Source: Hirundichthys speculiger
Lineage: Eukaryota; Chordata; Actinopteri; Beloniformes; Exocoetidae
Length of the DNA: 64,000 bases
Assembly: GCA_018398805.1 (NCBI GenBank)
Contig: JAGFBZ010000290.1
Span: 2,480,001-2,544,000, forward strand
Direction: 5' to 3'
In this document: positions 49,915 to 63,181 of the stretch, in pieces
How positions within the stretch are numbered: the stretch's first letter is position 1
Layout: each line of letters begins with the position of its first letter
The notes under the pieces: model-generated
The model's input: only the letters and a program-made list of their open reading frames with translations
The model's database searches: none
Told to the model about the DNA's origin: nothing
Made by a program: the position numbers and the translations under genes

Positions 49915-50250
49915 GCCCGTTCTTTATGAATGAATTAATCAGTAGTGACACTGCACTACATGCTTTTTCCTTCCTCATTATTTTAATTAGCCGTTTATAT
50001 GGATGCCCCCCTCCCCCCTCCCCTTTTCTTTTACATTTCATTAATACATTAACATGCACTTGACAGAAAGAGCAAGGACGCAGACACAGAGCCGGCTGCT
50101 TGGCTGGTCACTTTGTAGTCTCCTACTTGTATCGCCCCGTTAAAGAGTTTTGCCCTCCTTCTGTCCTACAAGCTCTGCAAAGGAACTTATAAAGTCACCT
50201 GTAATTACTTTTTTTTATTATGCTAATGAGCATTGGTTGAGGTTTACACT
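49915..50250. promoter_or_regulatory. Candidate conserved non-coding element
   Basis: It contains ATGAATGAATTAATCAG, TTTTAATTAGCCG (TAATTAG from 49984), TCACCTGTAATTAC and TTATGCTAATGAGC (octamer-like ATGCTAAT). A C-rich patch at 50007-50024 interrupts it. Confidence 0.35.
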
Positions 50251-51604
50251 TTAAGAGAGTTTCCAACAAGAGATGCACACACGGTTGTTTGCAGGGTGTC
50301 AAGTGCATCGGTTCTCGGTATGAGTCATTGGGTCGCACCGTTTTCGCGCATACAACAGGGCTGTGTCCTCAGAGTTCATTCCTCTGCACAGTCCCCTAAC
50401 TGAAAAACTCAAAAGGAAAACAAATCCCCGTCTTTTCCACTAGTCACGGAGGGGACCGGGGCACAGGGGGTGTTTAGTATCTGTGCACGTTGCGAGCATG
50501 CAGCTGTGTGTATTGAATGACAGGGTGCACCTATGCATGAGTGGACGGGTAAGCATGGATGTGTGAGGGCGTGGGTTTGAGAGCGGGTGGGTCTGGGTGT
50601 GCGCAACCGCTGAAGTGATGAGGTGAGCATGATGAAGCCCATTCCTCAAATAAGGCACCATGTGCAGCTCATATGTTGGGTCTTTGTTAAATAGTTGCTT
50701 ATTGAAACCCCTAAACCAACACATTCACAGGAGCACACACACACACACACTATCCCCTCCTCCCTCTCTACGAACACACATGCACACAAGCACCAAGATC
50801 GGGTCTGGTAGGGCCTGCAGGCACCGAGTGATTGACAGTATCCAGATTGCCAGACTGTTCTCAGGAGTGTTGAGGAATGACATCACACTCATTACAACTT
50901 CTAAATATAAACAGTCACACCGCTTGAGTGACAAGTCTCCATACATGCATGTGTGCCTGCATGTTTTGTGGTTCTCCTATAATGTGGTGAGAGAGTGAAA
51001 GTGTGTGTAGGTTTGTGTTCAGTATGCTCGTCAATAACAGTCCTCCACATGCTTGTGATGACTATATATTCAAAGTTGCTCTATTTTGTCCCTCTGCTCA
51101 GTTACTCCTCAGTTCTCCTGAAATGATTTTATGTTTGATGCTTTATTGTTGCTAGTATTTTTCAAAAGCATGTCCTATATTAAGAAAGGCTAAAAAAAAA
51201 AAAAAAACTTGCAACAGGTAATCATCCTTAATGTTAGAAATGAAACCCTTATATGTGCCATTTAAGTTGTAAAGACATGCTAGTGGCTGTTAACTTCTGA
51301 AAAGAGGAGGTCCAGGAAGCTGAATGGGGCGGTGTGTTGATAAATTCAAGGGAATGGTCTGGTAGTTTATAGAAGAAGAAGAAAAAAAAAGGATATTTTA
51401 CAGAGCTGCAATAATTCAAGCTGGCATGGATATTTTAATAACCTTTCAGAGTCTTATCAAGTAATAGAGGAGCAAAGGCTGACAAAAGTAGGATCAGCCA
51501 ACTACATTTACAGACATTTAAAGAGATGAACACAAACATATACACAACTGCAAACGCACACATGTTTGCGGGGCTGCTGCTGAGTTCAAGGCTCCTCCAG
51601 CTTG

Positions 51605-51770
51605 TCTGGCTAGCACATTGTAATTTACAAGCACTCTGTGTCACGTTGAGATCTCAATTAAGCAGCTCGGCTACACATTCAGGCCCTCGGGGCTGGGTTG
51701 AGCTGGGCCCAAATTCTGCCTCTCTGGCTGAGGCGCGCTGCAGAGCTCTACGCTCCTTCAAACCTCAACC
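51605..51770. promoter_or_regulatory. Candidate conserved non-coding element
   Basis: Complex sequence with GCACATTGTAATTTACAAGC (containing a near-palindromic TTGTAATTTACAA) and GATCTCAATTAAGCAGC, then GC-richer GGCTGAGGCGCGCTGCAGAG. Confidence 0.33.
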
Positions 51771-52133
51771 CGCCCGCTCCTCCGTCGGCCGCCCACAGAC
51801 AACGCCAACAGTAAATATTTGAGGTTAGAGACAAAGAGGGGAGAAAGGATTCATTTAGCTCATTTGAAAACATGACATTGTGATTAAAAAGTTCGGCGGT
51901 CTGGCATGAAACACAGTTTCATTCTTAGTTTAAGATACTTCTGCACAGAGCTGCAGATGTTTTCTGCAGGCCTGAGAAAATCTTATTAAAAGATGTGCGG
52001 CACAAACGATGCTGATGTCAGTCCGACATAAATATTCAAAAGGTAAACCTGAAGTTAATAAAAATATTCATTGGTTTAATAAGTTGAGAGACCCAGGAAG
52101 AAAGATGCATAAATACGCACAGTGAAACACAAT

Positions 52134-52157
52134 AAAAAAAAAAAAAAAAAAAAAAAA
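52134..52157. repeat. Poly-A tract (A24)
   Basis: Uninterrupted A run; no element body recognised. Confidence 0.95.
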
Positions 52158-53001
52158 GAGACAACAGACATATTCTGACATGCTCCAAGGCACACAACTA
52201 CTGACTTTAGGAACTAAAGAGACACCATGTGCTGGAATAAAGCAGCAAACCCCATAAGCTCCCACTACTGTTCTGTGATCAGATCCATATGGACCTTGGC
52301 CTTGGCCCTCCACCACCTGCCTCAACATTCCCAGTGCCTAACAAGCCAGCCAGCCTCCAACTGGTCTGAGACACACTTTACAAGCGGACATATTGATGGC
52401 TATTGAGCTCAAGTGCCATTTAGCTCACCAGATATCTTAAATTATACACTAGCCATGTGCAGCTATGTGCACCCCCACGCAGGGACAGACGCCACATCAG
52501 AGCTCCCACTTCCACCGCTGGTGAAACCTGGCTATGAGTCAAGCTCTAAAACATGACACACTGGGCAAAGTGGTGCCAGCCCAAATACAGAGTTTACTGG
52601 AAAATAAATGAGTTAGCAATTTTCATTTTTGTACAGCTTAAGATATTTAAATCTATCCAAGAATGCGGCCTATTACCACAATTTGTCTTAGAATGAAAGA
52701 AATAAGTGATTTTTTATTAGCTTGGAAGTGGTAAGTAAAGTAAATTAATAAAAATTTAAATAAATACACTAAATCTGCTCATTGACCATTCAGGAATTAT
52801 TAAAAAGTGAGGTATTTTGCTAAATGGACCATTACAGCAAAATTTTGACAATGCCCCAATGACTTGGAAAAAAAACATCCACTTAAATCTTATTAAAAAA
52901 TCAGTAAATATGGGCCATATGAATGCTACATGACAACGCAAAATCAAAACATCATGTTGTGTGAAATATGTCTACAGTATGGTTTTGCTGAAGAGAAAAG
53001 T

Positions 53002-53028
<27 letters not shown>
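53002..53028. repeat. (CTG)9 trinucleotide repeat
   Basis: Nine CTG units (CAG on the transcribed mecom strand) in intronic sequence. Frames translating it as poly-Cys or poly-Leu are artefacts. Confidence 0.95.
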
Positions 53029-53032
<4 letters not shown>

Positions 53033-53084
53033 ACTACACGGGATCTGCAAGAGACGGCCCTCAGGAACTGCAGGGCCACAGCGC

Positions 53085-53285
53085 ATTCACATGCCAAAGC
53101 TCCTGATTGGCATTATTCTAACAAGCGGCAATTACAGCCCTGAAATCCAGTCTTACTGCAGAGGCTTTAACGAGCAAGCCATCACGCAGCCCACAATTAT
53201 CATCACCAGAACTATTAAACACGATGGCTACAGCCTTGTTAAACGCTCTCATATGTGGAGGCCTCGCATGTTTCTCAGGACACTG
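53085..53285. promoter_or_regulatory. Candidate conserved non-coding element
   Basis: It contains CCTGATTGGCATTATTC, GCGGCAATTACAGCC, CAGCCCACAATTATCATCAC and GAACTATTAAACACG in repeat-free sequence. A CAATTA/CCAAT-like mix; evidence is texture only. Confidence 0.38.
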
Positions 53286-55739
53286 TCTGACTGATGACAC
53301 AGAGACGGATGGAGGTGAGGGACAGACAGTGAGAGGATGAAGGAGAACAGCAGGGGAGTGTCAGACATGCAGTCAGGTACGGCACAACTTTAAAAGGTCA
53401 AAGCAGAATCCAAAACAGCAGCATTAGATGTTAACGGACATTGATCATACACAACTGTTAACTGCTATTATAGAGAAGTGCGTATGCAAATTTCTCTCTG
53501 TCCTCCTGTCCTGACCTCTCTTCTTTCTTTTTTTTTTCCTCCTTTACACTTTCTCGCTCGCTCTATTTGAATGGTTTCCTCAGTATGCTGCTTGACTGTG
53601 AGCTGGGACTGGGATCCCTCCTGTGAGTGACCACAGTAACTTAGTGGTCTCGTGAAGCTAAACAGCTTAGCTGCACCGGCGGTGCTCCAGCAGCAGGCTG
53701 CTCCCTAGTGGGCACATCCCAGTTGGGGCTTACCCACTCTGGGCTCACTTGCTTTTGTAAGTGAAGTGTTGTTTAAAACATGGATAGAGAGACAAAAAAA
53801 AAAAAGATGTTTTTTTGCACAGCTTATTCTGTTGCAGCTTTGTTTCTGGAGGAAGGAAAAAAAAAGGAAAATTAAATATGGGAAAGGTGCGACCTTTGCC
53901 TCAGCTGGGATACAAGCAAATGAAAGAGCTCCCTTCACTTACTGGGACACACAAAAAAAGTGGGAGAATTGTAAATAAGGAGAGGAAGAGAGTTCACTAT
54001 GACAACTTGCAACACAACATAAATTCATTTGTTCTGATCTTGCCAGGAGTACGTATGAAAGAGCTGCCGTTGTCAAATGACTTTGGAGCGAAAGGGATAT
54101 AAAACAGCAACAGATAGAGACAAATAAAAAATACAGGCATGTGACTTTGAAATATAAGAAGGGAAAAAAAAGGTCACAGGAGGAGACAGGTTGTGTTTGA
54201 GGTTAGCCTCCGCTCACAGTCAGGGCAGTGTACTTGTCAGGTCATGCCTGGATTAGGTTGGGCAGTCCGAGTGTGTGCTTGGCACAGACGCAATGGAGAA
54301 GCAGAGATCAGTGATGCAGTGATGCTCCTAGGGGATGTGGTGGAGGTTTGGCAGAGGCGAGGACAAGCAAGCCCCAGACCAAGGCCAAAGTGAGGCCATA
54401 GGGGAGGACCAGGGCAGGAAGCCAACTCAGAGAGTGGGTCCTCTGTGTACGATACCAGCTCTGCAGGCCAACAGCTCTCTGCTCTTGGTAGGCAAGTCTT
54501 GTCATAGCGGGCTTTGCAGACCTCCCTTACAGAAATTTTATTCATGCAAGGGCATTTTGGGTGGCTTGTTCAGACTATGTGTGGGTGAGATGTTTTGTAG
54601 CCAGAGTGGAAAGCAGGCTTTAACATACCGATAAACTACAATAAATCAGAATGGACACGTCTCCTCTTGGCTCTTGTTTGGACCTTTTCCAGAAACTCCT
54701 GGTCTTTAATCTTCCTCCTAATAACAGTGGACATGATCTTTTTGTCATAGCTGTAAACCGCGGTAGCTGTGAAGTACATCTCTAAGCAGGACAGGTAAAT
54801 TAGAGAGTAAAATGAAAACACACCAAACTGTACATCATCAAATGTGACTCATATGTGCAAGTATGTGACCCAAGTGTCTGATCTTTGATCACTGTGTATT
54901 TGGTGACTGTATACCGGGAAGGGACTCATCATTAAGATAACGCCGAAGGGTGAGACGTATTCACACAAAGGCCCTCCTTGAGTCCTTTCTTTTTCCTTTT
55001 CAGCCACTGAGAAGGGTAAAACTGGTCCTCATGGCAATCCTTTGTGCCTGTTAACCTCTACATTTACTTATTAATCTTTAGAGTGGTCCGTCTTTTGATC
55101 TCCAAATCCTTGATTCTTGTTTTTCCACCAGCATCTGGGATTCTAATTCTTTCTATCCATTTCAGCCCCCCTCCCCCGCTGTTGTATTTCAATACATACA
55201 TTTATCACCTTCAGCAAGAAAGTAATTTTTCTTAATAACCATCTTTATCTAAGGAAGTGTATGCATCCCTATATGTGTCCATATTTGCATTTCTTCCCTG
55301 TACAAATACCCAGAAAGGCACATACTCCATATTCACCTATCGTCCATTTTTTTTTTCTATGCATTAACACACCCACCCTCTCACACACCAACACACTAAT
55401 ACACACTGGGTGGACTTTCTGATTGATGACAGTCATTTGTCAGGCAGAGGTGGATAAAACAGTGAATATTATCTTTGTGCTAAGGGCCGGAGCACATCAC
55501 CCGCTCCCCCCTTGTGTCTTTCATAAGTGGTTGAACACAGCGACACGCAGACAGGCCGGCAGCCAGCAGCTCTATTCTCATTACTTCTCTATTAGGACAT
55601 CAGCTTCCACTGATCAGGCCCTACATCTTCATACTGACATCAGAAAGGGAAAGAGAGGCAGATAAAGGGTAAAGAGAGGGAGAGAGGAGGAATGACAGCG
55701 ATGGAGAGAAATGGGGAAAAGGAGGGGGTTCTCTTAAAA

Positions 55740-55930
55740 TGTAGAGGGAAGCTCGACATTTCTGAATTTGATTAATAGAAATCTATCATCCTGTTTGGGG
55801 AATCATGTTGCAGGGCTACTCCCGTGGTAAATGGCATTTATCTGCCCTTATGGTGTCCTTCAGTGGGGAGATTAACACATTTGCTTTGGAGATTTCTCAG
55901 GATAACCTGACCTTCTGAAATAAACAGGGA
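55740..55930. promoter_or_regulatory. Candidate conserved non-coding element
   Basis: It contains GAATTTGATTAATAG, AATCTATCATCC, GGGGAATCATGTTGC and GGAGATTAACACATTTGC. Flanked on the left by purine-rich repeat. Confidence 0.36.
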
Positions 55931-56849
55931 TCTCTTAACTTCTTTTTTAAATATTTGATACCAATTTATAAAGTAATAAACATGCTGCCAGGAAAACTAT
56001 GGAATTTTCATTAAAGTGATAATTCTCCTGTAGTCTGTAATGCCTGAGAGCAAAGTCAGACTGAAGATGTTGTTAGTATCCAGGCTGTGGAGTACAAAAT
56101 TGTATCGGGAGGGCACAAGAGTCTAGTGTCTGCATGTATAAAGGCTGATATATCAGCTTTGTGCAGCTCAGAGTTCAATACAAGACAAAGCATCACACTT
56201 TCCATGACAGCACTCTCAAAATCCTTTGTATAAAAGAAAATGGCTGTGCACACTGCTCTTTCTACTAGACTATGGATGTTTGAAAAGGAAAAACACAAGA
56301 CTGAAGAATATCAAAATACATAATGTTCCCCATTGCAAGTGGGTGAGTAATAAATCCTACAGATTAAAGAGTTTGACTTTTCTAATCGCTGCAATAATAA
56401 ACTGACAAGATTACAGCTTGATCAGAATAGGATGCAAAGCTATTCATATCTGTGCATATCCTGTACAACAGTATTTTATTATAATGGTCATATACGTTTC
56501 TCAAAATGCAGTTATAAGCCGAACATGTAGTGTGTAGTTAAAATGAAATGCATATCAGGAAACCATTATCAGAGTGATACAGCTGATATGCATGGAATGA
56601 TGCAGATTGAGGATGCATTGCTTCAAAAAATGATTCTGAGCCAGAGGACATATGAAAACCATTTAGGATCCCCATGAATTAAAGAAGAAAACTGAACAAA
56701 GAATTCCAGATCATTCCAAGAATTACAATCTAATTCTAGCTGAGGTTAGAACCACATGGACTGACATTTTCCCTCCTCGCCCTCCTCTGATGCGAAAGAC
56801 AGGTGTGATTTCTTGCTTTTATAACAAAAATTAAACAATATTTGGAAAA

Positions 56850-57250
56850 ACTACAGCTCTCGATGGGCCTCTATTCTCCAAACCTCGTTTGTTTTGTGCT
56901 TTCCAACTATGTAGCCGACAAATAGCGCAGCGTGCTTAGTTATTTCCTTATTGGGACAGACAGAATGAGAGGTGGGGCCGAGTGCCACCGCCGATAATAT
57001 GCACCTGACTGCTGTAAATCACAGCCACAGCAGTCCCATCTTCATGCTGGAGATTTAATGAACTACCACTGGCTTTTTATACCTCTTAAGGCTCACTGAG
57101 TGACCACTTTGTACTTGTTCAGAAGAGGGGTGACGCTGCCTCTGCCTACTAAATCTTTCCTTTGCCACCGAGGATAAAATCTCTCTTTATTCATGGCCTA
57201 TTTACCAGATCCAGATTTATTACAGGGGGTGCTCTAACAAAAGGAGGGGC
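56850..57250. promoter_or_regulatory. Candidate conserved non-coding element
   Basis: About 400 bp without simple repeats, including CGACAAATAGCGCAGCG, CACCGCCGATAATATGC, TGTAAATCACAGCC and GAGATTTAATGAAC, and a CTTTTTATACC box. CpG words (CGACA, AGCGCAGCG, CCGCCGATA) persist here although surrounding intron is CpG-poor, which can reflect constraint. Confidence 0.38.
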
Positions 57251-57956
57251 GAGAGACAAAACCCTGACTTCGTTCATCTCCTCCAACTCCAAGGGAAGCT
57301 GGGATAGAGACCTGGGAGGCCCATCGACTCATCTGCATTAGTGGATACCTGTAATTCAAAGAATAAAAGCGCAGTAAAGGATGAGGACGTGCCTGATCTC
57401 ACTCAGAGCATTGATGAGGGTGACAGATGCCGACAGTGCACTGTTCCTCTCAAAACACTTCAAATTTTATACACAAACGCACACACATATATATACATAT
57501 ACATAAACACCTTGCACCCCCATCTGCCCCCTTACTGACCCACTGGTATTGTTGCCATGGTAGCACCTCTCCCTTGGTGTCTGGGTTGTGGGGTCACGGG
57601 TGAAAGGTCAAAGCAATGCTTATAGATGCCTGACCTTTTTGATGGCTTTGTCGAAAAGCTCTTAACAAAACCTCGGAACGTCTTCACCCCAAGTGACAAG
57701 CACGTGTAGGCCAGCTCCGGTCCACACGGAGTCAAACGCTATCAAGATCTTGAGTGTGCACCTTCCCGTTCTAAAACCCTCAGGTATTACATATACTCCC
57801 AGCTAATGCTCGCAGCTCACCTGTCTGCCTTCTGCACATACAGTGCTGCCTGCCACCACTAGTATCTTGCAGTTCATGGACTTTGCTGACCCAGCTTTGA
57901 CCCTGAAGCATTGTGTCTCCTTATTCCTCTTGAATAGACTCTGAAAGCCACTCTGC

Positions 57957-57976
57957 TCCTCCTCCTCCTCCTCCTC
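57957..57976. repeat. (CTC)n trinucleotide repeat
   Basis: About six CTC/CCT units; the poly-Glu minus-strand frame over it (57803-57994) is an artefact. Confidence 0.9.
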
Positions 57977-58879
57977 TAGAAGGGAGGTGCTCATTCCACT
58001 ATTCAGCTATGCGCCAGGCTGCTATCAGCCAGTTCCATGGAATCACTGCTTTGACATCACGGCTTTCATTTAAAATGATGCCTCTTGATTTTCCCTTCTT
58101 TGCTCCTAGGGTTAAAGGTCAATTTCTTCTTTATGTTATGTCCAGTAGCATGTTATGTCAAATACAAGCCTTAAATTCTATAAGCAAAAAGATAATTGTG
58201 AATAATGCCATCTTATATCAGGATAAAAAGACAGATAAACATATACTGGGGGGTGAATTTCTTCCAGTTATTACATTACTAGTCTTTTTTCCACTAAAAT
58301 ATGATGTAATCTTCATCTAAGTCTTAATAACAGACACAAACTCAAGCTGATAACATACAGTTATAATTTTCTTGTGTCTTTATTTAACACACTCACTGAA
58401 TATTCGTAGTTTGTGAACTAATAAACTTATTGCTGTGGCAAAATCTAAACATGTGTAACTTTAAAGCAGAATAAGGGAACATTTACAGTTGTTAGCTGAG
58501 AAGCTTTACAGCATTGTCAGGGATATACTCTTGTTCAGTCTTTTTCTCATTCAATCTCTCATTTTGCCTTCCATGAAAACTTTGAGTCTCTTTGTTGCCT
58601 CTCCCATGTCGTCCAAATTTTTGGGAATAACACCCAACACCGTGCCTGCCAAAAACAGACATGAAGAATTTGTTCGAACGGCAAAATGAGGAGGAGGGAA
58701 AATCAAAATTTGGACTTGCCTTGCTGCTTCAGGGTCTTGGGTAGTTGTCAGCAGGGAGGGAAAAAGTATTCCCATGTTTCGCCAGCTTGTGGGTGTCCAC
58801 CAGATAAAGGTTTCACAGAATTTGGGTGATGCACATGAACAAAGTAAACTCACAACAGAATGATTTAAGAGCAGGGAAA

Positions 58880-59330
58880 TCCACCTTTTAGAGTAGCCAG
58901 CCAGAGCACAGATCCCAACGCCATAGAGAAGCTGTGGAATGACTTCAAGAATGCCATTCACACCAGAAATCATCAAAACTGCATCTAAGCAGAAGACGTT
59001 TTGTAAAGAGGATGGCCAATGATTCCCTCCTGAATGTTGTGCAGGTCTGATGCAGAGCTACTGAAAACACTTGTTTGAAGCCATTGCTGCCAAAGGTTTA
59101 ATCAGCCATCAGCTCCAAGGATTCACCTTCTTTTTCCTCCATGTAAAGGTTTGATGGGTGTAAACAATCAAGACAAATTAGAAATTAAACTGTAATTCTT
59201 TGTGTGTTATCACATTTAACACATTGTATTTGTCTATTATTAAGACTTAGATGAAGATAGAAATCACATTTTATGGCAAACTTATGCAAAAACCACTAAA
59301 TTCTAAAGGGTACATATACTTATTTGTGCC
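58880..59330 (+). pseudogene. Tc1-like transposase C-terminal relic and element 3' end
   Basis: On the plus strand 58911-58946 reads DPNAIEKLWNDF, matching the Tc1 DLNPIENLW-type block that holds a catalytic acidic residue, then KNAIHTRNHQNCI and a stop. Further down in other frames are remnants such as SHCCQRF (compare AAIAAKG-type C termini). AAATTCTAAAGGGTACATAT near 59299-59318 resembles the 3' terminal region of such elements. It is broken by a stop and frame changes. Its upstream part may extend to about 58380 but is not clearly recognisable. Confidence 0.65.
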
Positions 59331-61214
59331 ATTATTACATCTCATTGGCAAATAAAAACACAACCTGAGCATTGTGCAGCAGAACAAGTCCTCATGGAGT
59401 TCGGCAGACTTTTCCTGGCTTTTCTGACACTTTCTCATTAGCAACATGAAAGAAGCCCGTCTCAACTCCACTGGTGCACAGAAACAGCTGTGTGCCTTTG
59501 AGTTTCAGCAAAAGTTTGTTTCAATAATAATTCTTAATAACAATATGTATAAAAAGCTGCCAGATTAATTACTGAATTTGATCTCGCCGGAGAAAAACTC
59601 TCTGAGAATTTAAAGTTAGCAGAGATAAGGGGGGACATCAAACGGCCACATGTGTTTACTTATTTTTAAAAAGCTGGGACTTGTTATCAGGGCTGGGCAG
59701 GACTTTAGGCTCCACACATCTTGTTGTTGTGGAGCCTTTCTAGTCTCAAGAAACTGAGGAGATGGGGGGGGGTGGAGGTGGGGGTGGTTAATGGCAGTAG
59801 TGGTGTGTGTTTGTAAGATGGGGCTCGAACCCTGCTGCTAACCCCCTCCTCCCCACCCCCCCAGCACAGGCAGAGGCCGGTGTCTGGATGGGTGCCAGAA
59901 GTTCTGAACTAATATTCACAATAATGTTCATGCTCCGAGGGGCCAGCGACAGAAAACCCTGTGGAGTCGTGCCAGCTCCTGCTCTCCTCCTGTTCTCCAC
60001 TGCCCCGCTACACCTCTCTCAGCACTGCTAGTCTCTCCTTCTGTTGCTTTACCCTTTTTTCTCTCTCTCTCTCTCGATTTACCCATTTTATAAGCTTATG
60101 ACAGAATGAGGTGTGTTTATGTGGACCATTTAAAGATGTGCCAAATGTTCTGACTCCATTTATGTCCCGGTATGTCTGGTCAGCGGCAGGAACGCCGGTG
60201 CGATTACTGTAATTGTTGAAGGCAGCGCAGGAAAATAATGTTTCACTATATACACCAGTGAATCTTACTGCCAAGCTCAAATGAAGTGTATCTGTTTTAT
60301 ATTCATTTAATACTATACATTTTTTTTTTTTAGATAAGGTTGTATAAAATCATGGCAATGTATAAAAGTGTGGATAAATGTTGGACTGAAGAGGCAGGCC
60401 AGCTAATCACTGCCTTATATACTTTTTTGTCATAAGAAATATCATAATACTCCGATTGATAAACTAGCTGTTCAAATAATTTAGTCTATGCTCGATATAA
60501 CTTTATTTATTATAAGTATCTCTTAATTCGTTAAACTATTTAAATATCATAGCGTTGACTGCCAAATATCCATATTACATGATACCTCAAAAATCTTGTT
60601 CAACATGCCTTACTATTTTTTTTTTCTTACCCCCCCTCCCTGCAATATATATGGTGTCCCAAGGCACACCATAGTCAGTCTCCATGTCTCACAGTTCCTA
60701 AATTTTCATTTTAATACAACTGAGGCTCCTGTACTCTTCTGACCCGACCAGTGATCCCTGAATGGTAATTCTGTCTCAGACTTCTACTGAATATGGCCTT
60801 TGGCTCACTTCACAGCACACCAGTGGCAAACCAGTGTTTTATTATGCTCTCTTCATATATATATCCACCGCATACGTCTGTTGCTGTGTGAGAGGTAGGC
60901 AGATGTACAGGCTCTCCTCTGAGGTACCTCTTCCCACCACTCTTGATGGACTCTGTTCACATTTCTGGCATTTATCATAACCTGGTGCACCTCTTTGCAC
61001 GCGTGTAGTATGTTTGGGTGTGCAGGCGCAACTCTTTGCATCTATGTGTGTCTCTTTGTGTGAGACGATGGCTGAATGTGTGTGGGGTTATGTGCATGTC
61101 AGAGTCGTGGACCCACAGCACCTCCCTCAGACATCCTGATTGTTCCATTGATGGCAGAATGCATCATGTCCCCCACACCCCAAAAACTGATGATGCTGTC
61201 GCCCCGAAATCCCC

Positions 61215-61420
61215 TTTGTAGCCTTACCATCAGGAATCACTATAAATAACCATGACATCATCCCATTCTTATCTATGGGACGTCCCATGCTGATCGATAG
61301 CATGGCTCCTGCAGTGTAAATAGCTTCTAATGCCCCATCTTCCCCTTCAAATAGGTCTACATTATTTATGATAGCTGTTAGGTTACCAGTCCAGGACACA
61401 ATTTATTTCATCCCACCCCT
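61215..61420. promoter_or_regulatory. Candidate conserved non-coding element (strong texture)
   Basis: It contains a perfect MEF2 consensus CTATAAATAA (61240-61249), a GATA site TTATCT (61269-61274), GATCGATAGCATGG, CATTATTTATGATAGC and CACAATTTATTTC, with no simple repeats. The factor-word density is among the highest in the window. Confidence 0.4.
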
Positions 61421-63146
61421 GCTCCTATTATACCACTGCTTTTGACTCTTGACGGGGGATTGGAGCGTGGAGTGGGAGATCGGGGAAAGCATTCATCGCA
61501 GGGAGGAATAAATACACACCCCTGTGTTCTCAGAAAGCACTAACAAACACACCTACTCTCACGCTCAAACTCCTGGAGGTCCAGAACGCTCATCACAGGG
61601 ATGAAGCTATGAGAGGAAGTGGAGAGAGAATGAAGGAATGGAGGAAAAATTGAGGAGGAGGGGACCTAAGTGCCGCCTGGTCCCACCCTGTGGTAACGAT
61701 GGGACATCCGTTACTCAGATGACAGTAAGAGTGGCAGGCCTATTTGTGCGGGCGCTGGGGCGCTGTAACGGATTGGACAGACAAAGCGTTAGGAGGCTGC
61801 GTGGAGGTGACAGGCTGCATTTCCATTTGAGTGAAAAATCTGGCTAACATGGGTAACATGGCGGGCTGGGTGAGGAGGAAAGGGGCCGCATGGGCTGGCC
61901 GGGGCCCAGCGTGTCTGCCGTTTGCTTATTGCTTGGTCAGTGTGCTTCTTAATCTGTTTTCTGCCCTTTCGCTTTTGTTTGCCATTACTCTTATAATCAG
62001 TATGACTGGCTGGTTCTCAAATTGGGTCAGACATACAAATATGTTTGTGATAAGAGGAACTTTGATTATTGCACACTGGTGAAATTTCAAAATACACTGA
62101 AAAACTTAAATACATAAGCAAGTTGCATCCACCTCCACACAAGGGAGTATTAGGTTGCCAAGATGCCTGCAAAGATGTGGAAGGACTTGTGTGTATTCAG
62201 TTGTGTGTGAGTTGGACCGGCTGTGTTTGAGGTGCTCTGTCAGTTTCTTTTTGTTGGATTGGAACAGATAAGGCTGACAATTTTTAGATTTTAGCACAAC
62301 ATAAAGCAGATTGTAAGTGCTTCTGATGGAATGGCAACACACCATATTCCTCATTTCGCAAAAGTACACACTATCGGCCTTTCTGTGAACGCCTTTATGG
62401 TTAAAGATTGTGGCTTGGAGAGTTCTTTTTGCTGAGTTGGACAGTTCACAAGTGAGAAAAGAGAGGCAGAGAAGTCCTATTCTCCAACCATAACCCAGAA
62501 GCTCGTGTGTGAGAACAGCCTTTGGAATGTTCATCCTCACGCCTCATTGGTGTTCTCATTGCTGTGAGCAGATTGAGCGGTGGAGATGGGACACCCCAGA
62601 TTTACGGGATGTGTCAGAAACTTCACATCCTCAGCCCCCCTGGGGACGATCTCCTGTCTTGATCTGGCCTGCAAGGAAAACAGCCGTCCCTCACAGCCTG
62701 ACAGTGAGGTGCAGACATCCAAACACACAGGGAGGACGGAGACGAGTGGAAAATAGGAATGTAAAGAAAGGAAGGAGGGAACGGGGCCACCTTTGGCGAG
62801 GGTCGCCACAGCTCTGGCAGCCTGAACTCTTATATTAACAGAGCTGGAACTGCCAGGCTGGGCTCCTGCAGAAACTCAAGAGTTGATGACTTTATCTACA
62901 TGAAGTAATGTCAGCGGGAGGTTTCCATGGTGACACATATAAACAAACAGTGGCTGATCTGATCTCATCTGCTGTTCAACAGGTGTTCACATTCACTTAG
63001 CGGTGGCTTCGTCACGGACTTACTAAACTTCCTTCAATGAGACTGGATTCTTTTTTAAACCTTAAAATCTTTCTTTGCATCCCTCATAAACATCAGACTC
63101 TTCGAAAAGCAGAAACATTTATGCTGCTTGAAACTCACAAAAGCCT

Positions 63147-63181
63147 TTTTTTTTTTCTTTTCTTTTTTTTTTTTTTTTTAA
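63147..63181. repeat. T-rich tract
   Basis: T10-C-T4-C-T18-type run. Confidence 0.92.

Larger units (their letters stand above)
43286..50000 (-). other. mecom: Large mecom intron, part 8
   Basis: No exon evidence. Simple repeats: (CA)n 44980-45000 and 48702-48720, G-tracts, A-tracts (43520-43534, 46575-46587, 48540-48557, 48964-48982). Frame 46112-46534 (140 codons, plus) shows no domain and overlaps two long antisense frames. 47640-47790 and 48780-48880 are complex but short. Confidence 0.6.
50251..58879 (-). other. mecom: Large mecom intron, part 9
   Basis: No exon evidence. Contents: (CA)n near 50735-50750, A24 near 52134-52157, a CTG repeat, purine patches at 53770-53870 and 55645-55735, AT runs near 57486-57510, a CTC repeat (57957-57976) and four CNE-like blocks listed separately. 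Frames at 50440-50724, 51526-51822, 54237-54634 and 58551-58976 carry no domain I recognise; the last overlaps the Tc1 relic. Confidence 0.6.

Noticed and set aside
53620..53745. 5S-rRNA-like words (CTCGTGAAGCTAAACAGC)
   Set aside because: Only one short patch resembles 5S; the rest does not align, so neither a 5S gene nor a 5S-derived SINE can be supported.
62106..62540. 144-codon minus-strand frame
   Set aside because: Cys/His-containing but with no C2H2 spacing or other domain; likely chance.
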